Shown: positions 18,517-27,020, counted from the stretch's first letter. The stretch is DNA of 64,000 nt from Nocardia neocaledoniensis (GCF_003182135.1 NZ_QGTL01000003.1:558001-622000); one strand, 5' to 3'. Translations and numbers: made by a program. Notes: generated by a model from the sequence alone, not told the origin.

Positions 18517-19839
18517 TCAGGGGTTGTCCTGCGCTGTTCTCACACCGAGCCCGTCAGACGGTGAGGTCGAATCGGAGTGCGCGCGACCCACCCGGTAGCG
18601 CACGAACGCGGGAAAGGCCAGCGCTGCGAGAACCACCCCGATCACGACCAGGACGCCACCACCCGCGGCAGCTACAGCGGTACCCAGGCTGGCGGCCGCG
18701 AAACCGTGGGCAACATCACCGACCCGCGGTCCACCCGCCACGACCACGATGAATACGCCCTGCAACCGCCCGCGCATCTCGTCGGTGGAGACGTTGAGCA
18801 GCATCGCGGTGCGGAAGGCGGCCGAGATCATGTCGACCGCGCCGCCGAGCGCGAGGAACGCCACCGCGATCCACAACCACACGCCCAGCCCGAACACGTG
18901 GCCCGCGAGCCCGACCGCGACCCCGAAGCCGACCATCGCCAGCCCCCAGACCGCGATGCAGACGATCACCGCAAGCCCCTGCCTGCGGATGCGCGGCACC
19001 CAGCCGGAGAAGACGCCGCCGAGCACCGCGCCCGCCGAGATCGCGGCGAACAGCAGTCCAAGGGCCACCCCGCCCTCGGCCGGGTCGTGGAAGGTCTCGT
19101 GCGCGATCTGCGGGAACAGCGCGCGCGGCATGCCGAACACCATGGCGATGATGTCGACGACGAACGAGGCGAGCAGGATCCGCTGGCCGGTCAGGTACCG
19201 GAAGCCGTCGAGCACGGCGCGCAGTCCGGCCCTGCGCTGGTCACCGGTCGGCGGGAAGGCGGGCAGTTTCCACACCGCCCACAGCGTCGCGAGCAGGGCG
19301 ATCGCGTCGAGCAGGTACAGCGTGGGCAGCCCGAGCACCGGGATCAACATGCCCGCGAGCACCGGTCCGGCGATCATGCCGACGTTCTGCACGGTCATGC
19401 TCAGCGAGCTGGCCGCGGCGATCTGCTCCGGCGGCAGCAGGCGGGCGATGGCCGCGCTGCGGGTGGGCTGGTTGACCGCGAAGAACGCCTGCTGCGCGGC
19501 GAAGAGCCCGAGCACCAGCCACACGTTGTTCAACCCGAGCGCGGCCTGGACCCAGAACGCGACGGCCGTCGCGCCGGTGCCGGCGGTGGTGATGATCAGC
19601 AGCGTGCGCCGGTCCATCACATCGGCGAGCGCGCCGCCCCACAGCCCGAACACGATCAGCGGCACCAATCCGAACAGCCCGGACAGGCCGACATAGCCGG
19701 AGCTACCGGTGATCTGGAAGATCTGCTGCGGCACCGCGACCACCGAGAGCTGCGCGCCGATGACGGTGACGATGTTGGTCGTCCAGAGCCTGCGGTAGTC
19801 GGGATTCCGCAGGGGTTCGGTGTCGGCGAGCAGTTTCAC
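18517..19839 (-). CDS. MFS exporter (EntS-like, MFS_3 type)
   Basis: Major facilitator transporter of 440 residues with about 12 hydrophobic helices. The N-terminal sequence LRNPDYRRLWTTNIVTVIGA and the loop GALADVMDRRTLLI (GxxaDrxdRR) are the signature of the EntS/MdtG-like exporters, often drug or siderophore efflux proteins. A middle loop with [20 protein letters not shown] separates the two six-helix halves. It lies 61 bases downstream of pdxH on the same strand. The substrate is unknown. Confidence 0.85.
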   Translation of the reverse strand: MKLLADTEPLRNPDYRRLWTTNIVTVIGAQLSVVAVPQQIFQITGSSGYVGLSGLFGLVPLIVFGLWGGALADVMDRRTLLIITTAGTGATAVAFWVQAALGLNNVWLVLGLFAAQQAFFAVNQPTRSAAIARLLPPEQIAAASSLSMTVQNVGMIAGPVLAGMLIPVLGLPTLYLLDAIALLATLWAVWKLPAFPPTGDQRRAGLRAVLDGFRYLTGQRILLASFVVDIIAMVFGMPRALFPQIAHETFHDPAEGGVALGLLFAAISAGAVLGGVFSGWVPRIRRQGLAVIVCIAVWGLAMVGFGVAVGLAGHVFGLGVWLWIAVAFLALGGAVDMISAAFRTAMLLNVSTDEMRGRLQGVFIVVVAGGPRVGDVAHGFAAASLGTAVAAAGGGVLVVIGVVLAALAFPAFVRYRVGRAHSDSTSPSDGLGVRTAQDNP

Positions 19840-19900
19840 TCACGGGACGCTAGCGATCACCGCGGAAAGATCCCACGATTTTTTCGGTGACATAGGCCAC

Positions 19901-20605
19901 CTACGGCTGCAGCCGCTCCACCCTGGTGTGCTCGCCGTCGATCCGGACCACGATGCGGTTGTGCAGGCGCCCGCGCCTGCCCTGCCAGAACTCGACCTCG
20001 TCGGGGCGCAGCAGATAGCCGCCCCAGAACGGCGGCACGGGGATGTCGTCGACGTCGGCGAAGCGGGCCGTGGTCTCGGCGAGCGTGCGGTCGAGTTCGG
20101 CGCGCGAGGCCACCGGCTTCGACTGCGCCGAGGCCCAGGCGCCGAGCCGCGATTCGCGCGGCCGCGCCTGCCAGTAGGCGGCGGTGACCTCGGCGGGGAC
20201 CCGTTCGGTCACCCCGCGCACGTGCACCTGCCTGGCCAGCGCGGGCCAGACGAAGGTCGCCGCCGCGTACGGGTCGGCGGCGAGCTGGCCGCCCTTGGCC
20301 GAGTCGTAGTTCGTATAGAACGTCACGCCCTCGGGCGAGAGACCCTTGCACAGGACCGTGCGCGCGACCGGTCGCGGCACCGGTCCCGCCAGGGAGACGG
20401 TGGCCAGCACCATCGCGTTGGGCTCGGCGACGCCGAGCATGGTGGCCTGCTCGATCCAGTTGCGCAGCAACGGTTCCCAGCCGCCGGCCACCCAGGTCTC
20501 GTCCAGGTCGGGTTCGACGGCGGGAGCCGAGAGCGGGTCGCCGTAGTCGACGCGCATGCGGGCGAGGTCGGGCGAGGCGGCCGCGGAAGGGTCCTGGTCA
20601 CGCAT
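19901..20605 (-). CDS. pdxH: pyridoxamine 5'-phosphate oxidase
   Basis: FMN-dependent pyridoxine/pyridoxamine 5'-phosphate oxidase making pyridoxal phosphate, 234 residues. [20 protein letters not shown] is the N-terminal family motif. [20 protein letters not shown] and [20 protein letters not shown] form the FMN site. [31 protein letters not shown] and [19 protein letters not shown] are the remaining conserved segments, and the chain ends in ERLQP as in E. coli PdxH. Start ATG 20605 gives standard length. It is divergent from citA with 75 bases between starts. Its product is the cofactor of the PLP enzymes SerC and DapC found later in the window. Confidence 0.93.
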   Translation of the reverse strand: MRDQDPSAAASPDLARMRVDYGDPLSAPAVEPDLDETWVAGGWEPLLRNWIEQATMLGVAEPNAMVLATVSLAGPVPRPVARTVLCKGLSPEGVTFYTNYDSAKGGQLAADPYAAATFVWPALARQVHVRGVTERVPAEVTAAYWQARPRESRLGAWASAQSKPVASRAELDRTLAETTARFADVDDIPVPPFWGGYLLRPDEVEFWQGRRGRLHNRIVVRIDGEHTRVERLQP

Positions 20606-20680
20606 AGGGGTGAGGTTACTCCGGGGTATCGGCGGGACTATGGTTGCGGTGATCGGCATGCCCCCGCAAGGAGAGTCACC

Positions 20681-21802
20681 ATGACTACCAGCTCGGTACC
20701 CCAGGATTTCGTCAGCGGATTGGAAGGCGTGGTGGCCTTCACCACCGACATCGCCGAGCCGGACAAAGACGGTGGCGCCCTGCGCTACCGCGGCGTCGAC
20801 ATCGAGGACCTGGTCACCAACCGGGTCACCTTCGGCGACGTGTGGGCCCTGCTGGTCGACGGCCAGTTCGGCCGCGGCCTCCCGCCGGCCGAGCCCTTCC
20901 CGCTGCCGGTGCACACCGGCGACGTGCGCGTCGACGTGCAGGCGGGCCTGGCCATGCTGGCCCCCATCTGGGGCTACGAGCCGCTGCTCGACATCGACGA
21001 CGAGACCGCCCGCGAGAACCTCGCGCGCGCCTCGGTGATGGCGCTGTCCTACGTGGCGCAGTCGGCGCGCGGCATCTATCAGCCGGCCGTTCCGCAGCGC
21101 AAGATCGACGAGTGCACCACCGTCACCGAGCGGTTCATGACCCGCTGGAAGGGTGACCCGGACCCGCGCCACACCGAGGCCATCGACGCCTACTGGGTCT
21201 CGGCCGCCGAGCACGGCATGAACGCCTCCACCTTCACCGCCCGCGTCATCGCCTCCACCGGCGCCGACGTGGCAGCCTCGCTGTCCGGCGCGATCGGCGC
21301 CATGTCGGGCCCGCTGCACGGCGGCGCCCCGGCCCGCGTGCTGCCGATGATCGAGGCCGTCGAGCAGTCCGGTGACGCGCGCGCTCTGGTCAAGGGCATC
21401 CTGGACCGCAAAGAGAAGCTGATGGGCTTCGGTCACCGCGTGTACCGCGCCGAGGACCCGCGCGCCCGCGTGCTGCGCGCCACCGCCAAGCGCCTCGACG
21501 CCCCGCGCTACGAGGTCGCCGCCGCCTTGGAGCAGGCCGCCCTGGCCGAGCTGCGCGAGCGTCGTCCCGACCGCGCCATCGAGACCAACGTCGAGTTCTG
21601 GGCCGCGGTCATCCTCGATTTCGCCGAGGTCCCGGCCCACATGATGCCCGCCATGTTCACCTGCGGCCGCACCGCCGGCTGGTGCGCCCACATTCTCGAG
21701 CAGAAGCAGCTGGGCAAGCTCGTGCGCCCCGCCGCCATCTACACCGGCCCCGGCCCCCGCAAGCCGGAAGAGGTCGCCGGCTGGTCCACCATCGCCGGCT
21801 GA
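20681..21802 (+). CDS. citA: citrate synthase 2 (CitA)
   Basis: Second citrate synthase, 373 residues, the short form without the N-terminal regulatory extension. Catalytic histidines are seen in [16 protein letters not shown] and [15 protein letters not shown]. At the position of the catalytic Asp the sequence reads [15 protein letters not shown], with Glu instead of the Asp in GltA2 (NVDFYTG). As I recall, this Glu also occurs in mycobacterial CitA, so it may be a subfamily trait. AAGGAGAG precedes ATG 20681. It could act as a low-activity or 2-methylcitrate-type synthase; the sequence alone does not decide. Confidence 0.88.
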   Translation: MTTSSVPQDFVSGLEGVVAFTTDIAEPDKDGGALRYRGVDIEDLVTNRVTFGDVWALLVDGQFGRGLPPAEPFPLPVHTGDVRVDVQAGLAMLAPIWGYEPLLDIDDETARENLARASVMALSYVAQSARGIYQPAVPQRKIDECTTVTERFMTRWKGDPDPRHTEAIDAYWVSAAEHGMNASTFTARVIASTGADVAASLSGAIGAMSGPLHGGAPARVLPMIEAVEQSGDARALVKGILDRKEKLMGFGHRVYRAEDPRARVLRATAKRLDAPRYEVAAALEQAALAELRERRPDRAIETNVEFWAAVILDFAEVPAHMMPAMFTCGRTAGWCAHILEQKQLGKLVRPAAIYTGPGPRKPEEVAGWSTIAG

Positions 21803-21819
21803 CCCACCCCCACCCCGCT

Positions 21820-21860
21820 GATCGGGCGTCGACGGCCACTCGCACCGTCGACGCCCGATC
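21820..21860 (+). terminator. perfect 16-bp hairpin terminator after citA
   Basis: GATCGGGCGTCGACGG (21820-21835) pairs perfectly with CCGTCGACGCCCGATC (21845-21860), with a 9-nt loop, followed by GTTTGCTG. It also faces the convergent immunity gene ending at 21876. Confidence 0.85.
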
Positions 21861-21875
21861 GTTTGCTGTCCGGCC

Positions 21876-22529
21876 TCAGAACTTCCAATTCATCACTTGA
21901 CGTGGTGTCACCGTGCTCAGGAACCGGACATGATCGACCGCGTTCACAATCTCCATGCCACGCGGCGTGAAGGAACCACCCAAGCCGACGGCGGGAACGC
22001 AGCCATACATCGTCGCGTCGGTCAGCCCGCCCAGCTTCTTACGCAGGCGCCCGAACAACGGCTTGCCATCGTCACCGTCCACATCCAGACTCCCGAAATC
22101 AGAGTCGAGGGCCGCGAGGATCTGGAGATCTATGTCCAACTCATCGCCCATATCTGCCGAGCGGTCTACAGGGATGACGAATCCATCTTTGGGGTTGATT
22201 GTCAAACTCTTACCAGTGTTCTTTCCCCACATGGTCATCGTTCCGAAGGCAGTGCGTTTGAAGGGAACCCACTCATCACGAAACGGAAGTCGCAGACCAG
22301 ATATCCATTCATCGACTACAGGCTGCCATTCCTCCGGATTACACAACCAAAGCAAACCATCAGCATACCCGGAAAATCCCGCCGCCTTCCAAACGCCTTG
22401 CAGTAGCGTGGGGACAACCCCCGAATACCGATCGACTATGCGATCCTCTGCGGGCACTGTCGCATACGGGTTCCCCAGATTGACCAAGACCCGCTCTATC
22501 CGCAATTGACTCAAGGGTTTAGTCTCCAT
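21876..22529 (-). CDS. Tdi1-like immunity protein (GAD-like + DUF1851)
   Basis: Probable immunity protein of 217 residues, encoded immediately after and overlapping the toxin gene by 19 bases. The N-terminal half ([40 protein letters not shown]) matches the GAD-like domain. The C-terminal half ([57 protein letters not shown]) matches DUF1851, the domain pair of Tdi1, which neutralises the Agrobacterium Tde1 DNase. The gene has markedly lower GC than its chromosomal neighbours. No signal peptide is present, consistent with cytoplasmic neutralisation of an incoming or self-made nuclease. Confidence 0.8.
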   Translation of the reverse strand: METKPLSQLRIERVLVNLGNPYATVPAEDRIVDRYSGVVPTLLQGVWKAAGFSGYADGLLWLCNPEEWQPVVDEWISGLRLPFRDEWVPFKRTAFGTMTMWGKNTGKSLTINPKDGFVIPVDRSADMGDELDIDLQILAALDSDFGSLDVDGDDGKPLFGRLRKKLGGLTDATMYGCVPAVGLGGSFTPRGMEIVNAVDHVRFLSTVTPRQVMNWKF

Positions 22530-25012
22530 TCGACATTCATCAGTTCATGACCGCGTCCACTAGCTACCAGGTTTCGAGCATACATTTGTATTGCCAGATG
22601 ATTTCGTCCCTTCCACTGGCTTCCGATGGATGAGTTCACACCAAGGTCACCAAGCCTCGGCAAACCGCTCGAATCCAGCCGTATAACGTCCGCACCGCCA
22701 CCTATGATATCCGGTTCATGCAGCGCTGCCATGCCTTTCATTCTGTCTTTGACAATTTTCTCAGCATATTCGGTCGGACTAAGGCCGTTAAGCGCCGCAG
22801 GATTGAGTAGAGCAAGCCTCTGGGCATTTTCCTTTTCCGATTCAACTGCCAACTTTTCGTACTGCTTTCGCGCATTCTTTTGCGCGTTTCCGCCCCGGTG
22901 CGCCGTGTTGAGGTTGTTTACCACTTCTGCGGCTGTAAGATTATTCAATCCGTTGATCTGCCCCGTCAATTGATCGACCATCTCCAGCGGCTTCGCCCGG
23001 ACGCCGGGGCTGACTCCATAGTGAAAGTCTAGTAGAAGAGGGTCGGAAGCACGAGGCCGGACCGGCCCAACATTGTTGTCCGGGTTACGAACTCGCCCGC
23101 TCCAGCGTGGACTCAACCCGGAGTGCGCCGGTGCTGAGCGCAGCGGCGACGAGGCGGAAAAGACCGATCCCGTCGTAGAAGTACGGCCGCCGACACCGAC
23201 GCTGGCCGGGTACAGGCCTCCGGTCCACTCCAATTCACCGAGCGCCTGCGCGAACGATCGAATACGGTCCGGCAGCCGAACGAGGGCTGACTTCAAGTCG
23301 TCGAACCGACCGGGATTGAGGTATGGGGAGAACGGTGAGTACGACGGAACGGCCGGACGCGATGCGGCGGGTGGCGTTACCTCTCCGGCGCGATCCGGCA
23401 GCCTGGTCGACCGCGATTCGACCGGCATCTGTCCGTTCGGCGCTGCGCTCATCCTCGGCGCCGCCCCAGTTGGGTCCGGGTCATTCAGTCGAGACGCGGG
23501 TGAGGGTCCCGTCGTTCGGGGTGGCGCGCTGTATGGATTGGCTCGCTGCCGGTAGTTTTCGACAGCGTCGCCGAGTTGACGTTGCTGGGTAGTTCGACCG
23601 ATTCGTGCCGCGTCGGCGGCGTTGTCTGCCGCAGCGAGGGCTTCCCAGGTTTTCGGAGCGATTCTGCGTAGACCGGCTTTGGCCGCCGCTCCGGTCAGGG
23701 TGCCGAGGCCAGGGACGATCGAGGCAGTGTTGATGCCGAGCTCGGCGGCTGCCCAGGCGATTTCCGCACCGCTGTAGTCGCCCCGGCCGTGGGCGGCGTC
23801 CCACAGGATGAGCGCCGGTCCCACGGTCACGCCGACCAAGACGTCGTTTAGTCCTTGTTTCAGGTCGTTCGCCGTGAGTTCGGTGCGGCTTGCTTCGAGT
23901 GCTTGTCTGCGGAGCTCGGCCGGGCTGTACATCGACGGTCGGGTGTTGCGCGGCGGGCTGAAGGGGTCGTCGGCGACGGTGATCTGCTGTTGGTCGGCTA
24001 CCCAGGTAGCTACCGCCGGGTCCAGCCACGGGATCCCTGCTCGATTGAGCCGCTGGATCGCGGCGGATCGTTCCGCGATCTCCGTCTGGTTACGAGGGAT
24101 GTGGTTGGCCCAAACCAGGTCGTTGAACTGCTCGCCCGGGGTGTACATGGCCGCAGCCAGTCGCGCGCGGGCGACGTCGTACGGCGTCGGGCCGTTCGGG
24201 CCGACCCAGACGAGTTGTCCGGCTTCGAAGGTCCGTAGATCGGCTTCGAGTTGCTGCTGGGAGTAGTCCGACCCGGTCCGGAAGATCGTCTGAGGGCTGG
24301 TGATCGACTGTGGCAGGACGCCGGGCTGAGCCAGCGGGACCGGCACGGTGCACTCCACGGTGGCCGCGACAACGGGGTCGTCGGTGATCTTTGTCGTCGT
24401 GACAGGGGACAAGGCTGGGGTGGTGACCGTTGTTTCGGTAACCATGACGCCATTCGAAGTGGTGGATATCTGCTGGATCGAGCTGTTTTCCGGCAAGGCG
24501 GTGGCCACTACGACGGGTAGTTGCGACCCGGGGGCAATCTGTGGATAGTTCGGCACTGTGGCCGGTTCCGTGGCGCCCGGGAGCACACCGAGTTGTTGTA
24601 GAGCCATAGGTGATGTGGGGACGGGTTCACTGTCGACCGGGGGCGTGTCGGGCGTCGTGACCGGCGGTGCGACCTCGGGTGTGGATGGCGCGGCCACCGG
24701 TGGCGGCGGTGTTGCGGTTTTGGGGACAGCAACCTTCGGCGCTGCGGACTTGTTCGCACCGCGGGCACCATCGGTGGGGGTATCGAGCGGGGCATCGATG
24801 GGGTCCGCGTGGATCGGTGATTGCCGCGCATCGTCGAACAGTCGGCGGCTGTTGTAGATCCGGCTCAGTTCGCGTGCGGCGGCCGCAGGCGAGGCCACCG
24901 AGACGTTGAACACCCGCGGCTCGCGGTCGTCGAGGGTGGATGTCTGCGTCGCCGCCGGGGTGAGCGAATCGCGCCAACTGATACCGCGAGTGGCCCACTT
25001 CGGGGCAGTCAT
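22511..25012 (-). CDS. polymorphic toxin with C-terminal Tde1/Ntox15-like nuclease domain
   Basis: Large polymorphic toxin, 833 residues. The first 65 residues are followed by a Pro/Thr/Val-rich linker (about 70-230). A central helical region includes a hydrophobic segment (VLVGVTVGPALILWDAAHG) and SIVPGLGTLTGAAAKAGL. The C-terminal 180 residues resemble the toxin-15 (Tde1-type) DNase: DFHYGVSPGVRAKPLEMVDQ, RGGNAQKNARKQYEK, the catalytic HxxD motif His765-Asp768 in ALHEPDIIGGG, and NSSIGSQWKGRN. No signal peptide, WXG, VgrG or PAAR motif is evident, so delivery is unclear. The start ATG shares one base with the stop of a 28-codon leader ORF. GC drops sharply in the toxin-domain third. Confidence 0.8.
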   Translation of the reverse strand: MTAPKWATRGISWRDSLTPAATQTSTLDDREPRVFNVSVASPAAAARELSRIYNSRRLFDDARQSPIHADPIDAPLDTPTDGARGANKSAAPKVAVPKTATPPPPVAAPSTPEVAPPVTTPDTPPVDSEPVPTSPMALQQLGVLPGATEPATVPNYPQIAPGSQLPVVVATALPENSSIQQISTTSNGVMVTETTVTTPALSPVTTTKITDDPVVAATVECTVPVPLAQPGVLPQSITSPQTIFRTGSDYSQQQLEADLRTFEAGQLVWVGPNGPTPYDVARARLAAAMYTPGEQFNDLVWANHIPRNQTEIAERSAAIQRLNRAGIPWLDPAVATWVADQQQITVADDPFSPPRNTRPSMYSPAELRRQALEASRTELTANDLKQGLNDVLVGVTVGPALILWDAAHGRGDYSGAEIAWAAAELGINTASIVPGLGTLTGAAAKAGLRRIAPKTWEALAAADNAADAARIGRTTQQRQLGDAVENYRQRANPYSAPPRTTGPSPASRLNDPDPTGAAPRMSAAPNGQMPVESRSTRLPDRAGEVTPPAASRPAVPSYSPFSPYLNPGRFDDLKSALVRLPDRIRSFAQALGELEWTGGLYPASVGVGGRTSTTGSVFSASSPLRSAPAHSGLSPRWSGRVRNPDNNVGPVRPRASDPLLLDFHYGVSPGVRAKPLEMVDQLTGQINGLNNLTAAEVVNNLNTAHRGGNAQKNARKQYEKLAVESEKENAQRLALLNPAALNGLSPTEYAEKIVKDRMKGMAALHEPDIIGGGADVIRLDSSGLPRLGDLGVNSSIGSQWKGRNHLAIQMYARNLVASGRGHELMNVEWRLNP

Positions 25013-25098
25013 CAGACAGCCCCGGTCTGGACAAGAGCTCGCCGCGGCGGACCAGTGGTAGCGAAATCATCAGGGGCGATGTTGTCCGTATCGAACAC
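25012..25098 (-). CDS. 28-codon leader ORF translationally coupled to the toxin gene
   Basis: Small ORF beginning at GTG 25098 with AGGAG about 5 nt upstream, encoding 28 residues that start VFDTDNIAPDDFATTG and end ALVQTGAV. Its TGA (25012-25014 on the plus strand) overlaps the toxin ATG by one base (TGATG), an arrangement that couples translation of both. It may be a leader peptide, a small chaperone-like partner, or simply a coupling device. No homologue is recognised. The strong ribosome binding site is the main evidence that it is translated. Confidence 0.55.
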   Translation of the reverse strand: MFDTDNIAPDDFATTGPPRRALVQTGAV

Positions 25099-25120
25099 GG
25101 AATCTCCTGGGTACAGGCAC

Positions 25121-25149
25121 GAAAAAGCCCCGGCCTACCGACCGGGGCT
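25121..25149 (-). terminator. hairpin plus U-tract (terminator or attenuator) before toxin operon
   Basis: On the minus strand AGCCCCGG pairs with CCGGGGCT around an 8-nt loop and is followed by TTTTTC, an unusually classical intrinsic terminator for this genome. It ends only about 20 bases before the ribosome binding site of the leader ORF. No convincing gene lies upstream on that strand, so it may sit in the toxin operon's own leader as an attenuator. Confidence 0.6.
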
Positions 25150-25537
25150 CTCTGTGAGACGTGTGGTTGAAGTCGCCTACGGAAGCGATGTACACGCCAG
25201 CACAGCGTGCTACAAGCTGGGTGCAAACCGATTCCGAGGAGACGCTCGGGATCGATTGCTGCGGTGGGCAGATTGATCACGTGAAGGGAACTGCCACCTG
25301 CGGTTGAAGCGCGCACGGACCTCAATGCCTGCGACTCACGACCGACAGTCGCTGTCAGACGAAATCTGTTGCACAGAACGCGAATTGGACGCAGCTTCGC
25401 CCGAGATCTCCATTGAAGCTCACTGAGCCGACCTGGTCAATAGTCGATCGTGATCACGCAGGTCAATTGGCAATTCGCACCAGAACTCGATCTCGTCCTC
25501 AACGAAGGACCTTGGTGCGTAAGCGATTCTGTTCGCT
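25150..25537. other. intergenic region with no supported gene
   Basis: About 390 bases of mixed composition, less GC-rich than the surroundings, without a credible ORF, tRNA or mobile-element end. A short palindrome GACAG-TCG-CTGTC lies near 25345. Promoters for the toxin operon (minus strand) would be expected here. Confidence 0.5.
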
Positions 25538-25890
25538 ATGGCGACGACAGGCCAAGTGGACACATGCGACGCACGCCCGGCAACCGATCCCAATTACGCG
25601 CCGCCCGCCGTCGAGGTCTTCGACAATCTCTCGTACGCCGAGATCTACCAAGGCCATCCGCCAGCGCTATCCGGCGGCGCTCAGCAGCTCGGGCCAACGT
25701 TCCTGGCGCCCTCCACCGGGTTCGGCACGAGGCAGAGAAGGCGCACGGCGAGGTCAGGGCAGCTATCGCCGACAGCCGGCGCCGCGGCGCCGCCGTGGTC
25801 CGCCATCTCCCGGGAGCTGATTCCCGAACCCTCGTTTCGAACGACCCGATATGTCCGAATCCATTGCCGGGCAGTGGATTCTGACACACG
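25538..25890 (+). pseudogene. frameshifted remnant of an ESX/WXG-family-like protein gene
   Basis: ATG 25538 opens a frame reading APPAVEVFDNLSYAEIYQ. The similarity then moves to the next frame at about 25650 (AIRQRYPAALSSSGQRSWR; a single extra A in CAAG would explain it). It moves again near 25690 to a third frame (LHRVRHEAEKAHGEVRAAIA, ending DSRRRGAAV). Joined, the pieces read as the helical N-terminal domain typical of actinobacterial ESX-secreted proteins (LSYAEIY near the start, EAEKAHGEVRAAIADSWRGAAA-like second helix). Two frameshifts make it non-functional. It may be the remains of a delivery module once linked to a toxin such as the neighbour. The match is by eye. Confidence 0.5.
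25852..25886. repeat. inverted repeat upstream of the SDR gene
   Basis: TGTC-c-GAATCCA (25852-25863) is mirrored by TGGATTC-t-GACA (25875-25886) across an 11-nt spacer, giving 11 of 12 matching pairs. It lies 48 bases before the SDR start, and may be an operator, a hairpin, or the scar of an element end at the island boundary. Confidence 0.6.
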
Positions 25891-25934
25891 GTATGGTCAG
25901 TTGGGCTCTGGCTGGATAACCGAAGGGTCGCTCG

Positions 25935-26888
25935 ATGATGATTGATACCGGGAAAGCTCTGCAGAGGGCCGAATTCGAGCTCATGCGGCTCGTCAGCAAC
26001 GCGTTGACCGGCCCGGTCCGCCTCCCCAACCCCTTTCGGCCCAGCCTGCGCGACCAGGTCGCGGGCAAGACGGTGCTGATCACCGGCGCGTCCAGCGGGA
26101 TCGGGCGGGGGCTGGCCGCGCGCGTCGCCGAGGCGGGGGCGATCGCGGTCGTCACCGCGCGGCGGACGGCGGAGCTGGATCAGCTGGTCGCCGAGATCCG
26201 CGGCAAGGGCGGCAGCGCGTTCGCCATCACCTCGGACCTGTCGACGGCCGAGGGGATCGAGAAGCTGGCCGACGACATGCTCGTCGAATTCGGCGCACCG
26301 GACATCCTCGTCAACAACGCGGGCCGCTCGATCAGGCGGCCCCTGAACCGGTCCGCGGAACGGCTCCACGATTTCGAACGCACCATGCGCGTCAACTACT
26401 TCGGCGCGGTCGGGCTGATCCTCCGGCTGCTACCCGACATGCGCGAGAAGAAAGCCGCCCAGATCATCACCAGCTCGTCGGTCGGCACCCTCACCTACCC
26501 GCCGCAGTTCTCCGCCTATGTCGGCTCGAAGGCCGCCTTGGACGCGGTCATGCGCATCGCGGCGATCGAAACCCTCTCCGACGGAGTGGTTTTCACCAAG
26601 GTGCACCTACCGATGATCGACACGGCCATGGCCGCCCCCGAGGGCCTGCACGCCTACACCAAACTCCCCGTCGACACCGCGGTCGACATGATGGTCGACG
26701 GCATCATCCGCCGCCCCGACGACGTCCAGGACCTGCTCGGCATCGCCGGCGCCTGGCTGAATTTGCTCGCCCCCGGCCTGGTCAAACACGCGCTGCACGC
26801 CGTGCACCACAGGATGCCACCCCGCCCGGCTCCCGCCCCCCAGCACCGAACACAGCCCACCGCCCGCGCGCACCAACCGGCCGACTGA
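25935..26888 (+). CDS. short-chain dehydrogenase/reductase
   Basis: NAD(P)-dependent short-chain dehydrogenase of 317 residues. VLITGASSGIGRGLAARVAE carries the TGxxxGxG cofactor motif, LVNNAGRS is the NNAG motif, and the catalytic Ser (IITSSSVG) and YxxxK (YVGSKAALD) follow. An N-terminal 50-residue extension (MRLVSNALTGPVRLP) and a Pro-rich C-terminus resemble SDRs fused to, or following, acyl-reducing enzymes of mycolata. The substrate is unknown, possibly an acyl or lipid intermediate. It is the first ordinary high-GC gene after the toxin island. Confidence 0.85.
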   Translation: MMIDTGKALQRAEFELMRLVSNALTGPVRLPNPFRPSLRDQVAGKTVLITGASSGIGRGLAARVAEAGAIAVVTARRTAELDQLVAEIRGKGGSAFAITSDLSTAEGIEKLADDMLVEFGAPDILVNNAGRSIRRPLNRSAERLHDFERTMRVNYFGAVGLILRLLPDMREKKAAQIITSSSVGTLTYPPQFSAYVGSKAALDAVMRIAAIETLSDGVVFTKVHLPMIDTAMAAPEGLHAYTKLPVDTAVDMMVDGIIRRPDDVQDLLGIAGAWLNLLAPGLVKHALHAVHHRMPPRPAPAPQHRTQPTARAHQPAD

Positions 26889-26921
26889 GGGTCCCGCTTA
26901 CCCCCGTGAACACTTCCGACG

Positions 26922-26952
26922 GGGTGTCGACGGCCCCGAGCCGTCGACACCC
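26922..26952. terminator. 12-bp hairpin terminator after the SDR gene
   Basis: GGGTGTCGACGG (26922-26933) pairs perfectly with CCGTCGACACCC (26941-26952), loop of 7, followed by GTTTCC. Confidence 0.8.
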
Positions 26953-26970
26953 GTTTCCGGCCCGCGAAGG

Positions 26971-27014
26971 GCGTAGCAATTCCGTAGTCCATGCGTAGCA
27001 CCGCAGGATACGAT
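26971..27014 (+). promoter_or_regulatory. candidate promoter/operator of the toxin-antitoxin operon
   Basis: Two direct copies of GCGTAGCA (26971-26978 and 26993-27000), with a related CCGTAG between them, precede a possible -10 TACGAT (27009-27014). The antitoxin ATG starts 6 bases further on, implying a very short or leaderless mRNA. Repeated boxes beside the -10 are what Phd/VapB-type autorepression would require. Confidence 0.4.
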
Positions 27015-27020
27015 GGATAA

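Noticed and set aside
25121-25149. Attachment-site or IS-end interpretation of the hairpin near the toxin.
   Set aside because: The U-tract immediately after the stem and absence of an integrase or transposase fit a terminator/attenuator better.
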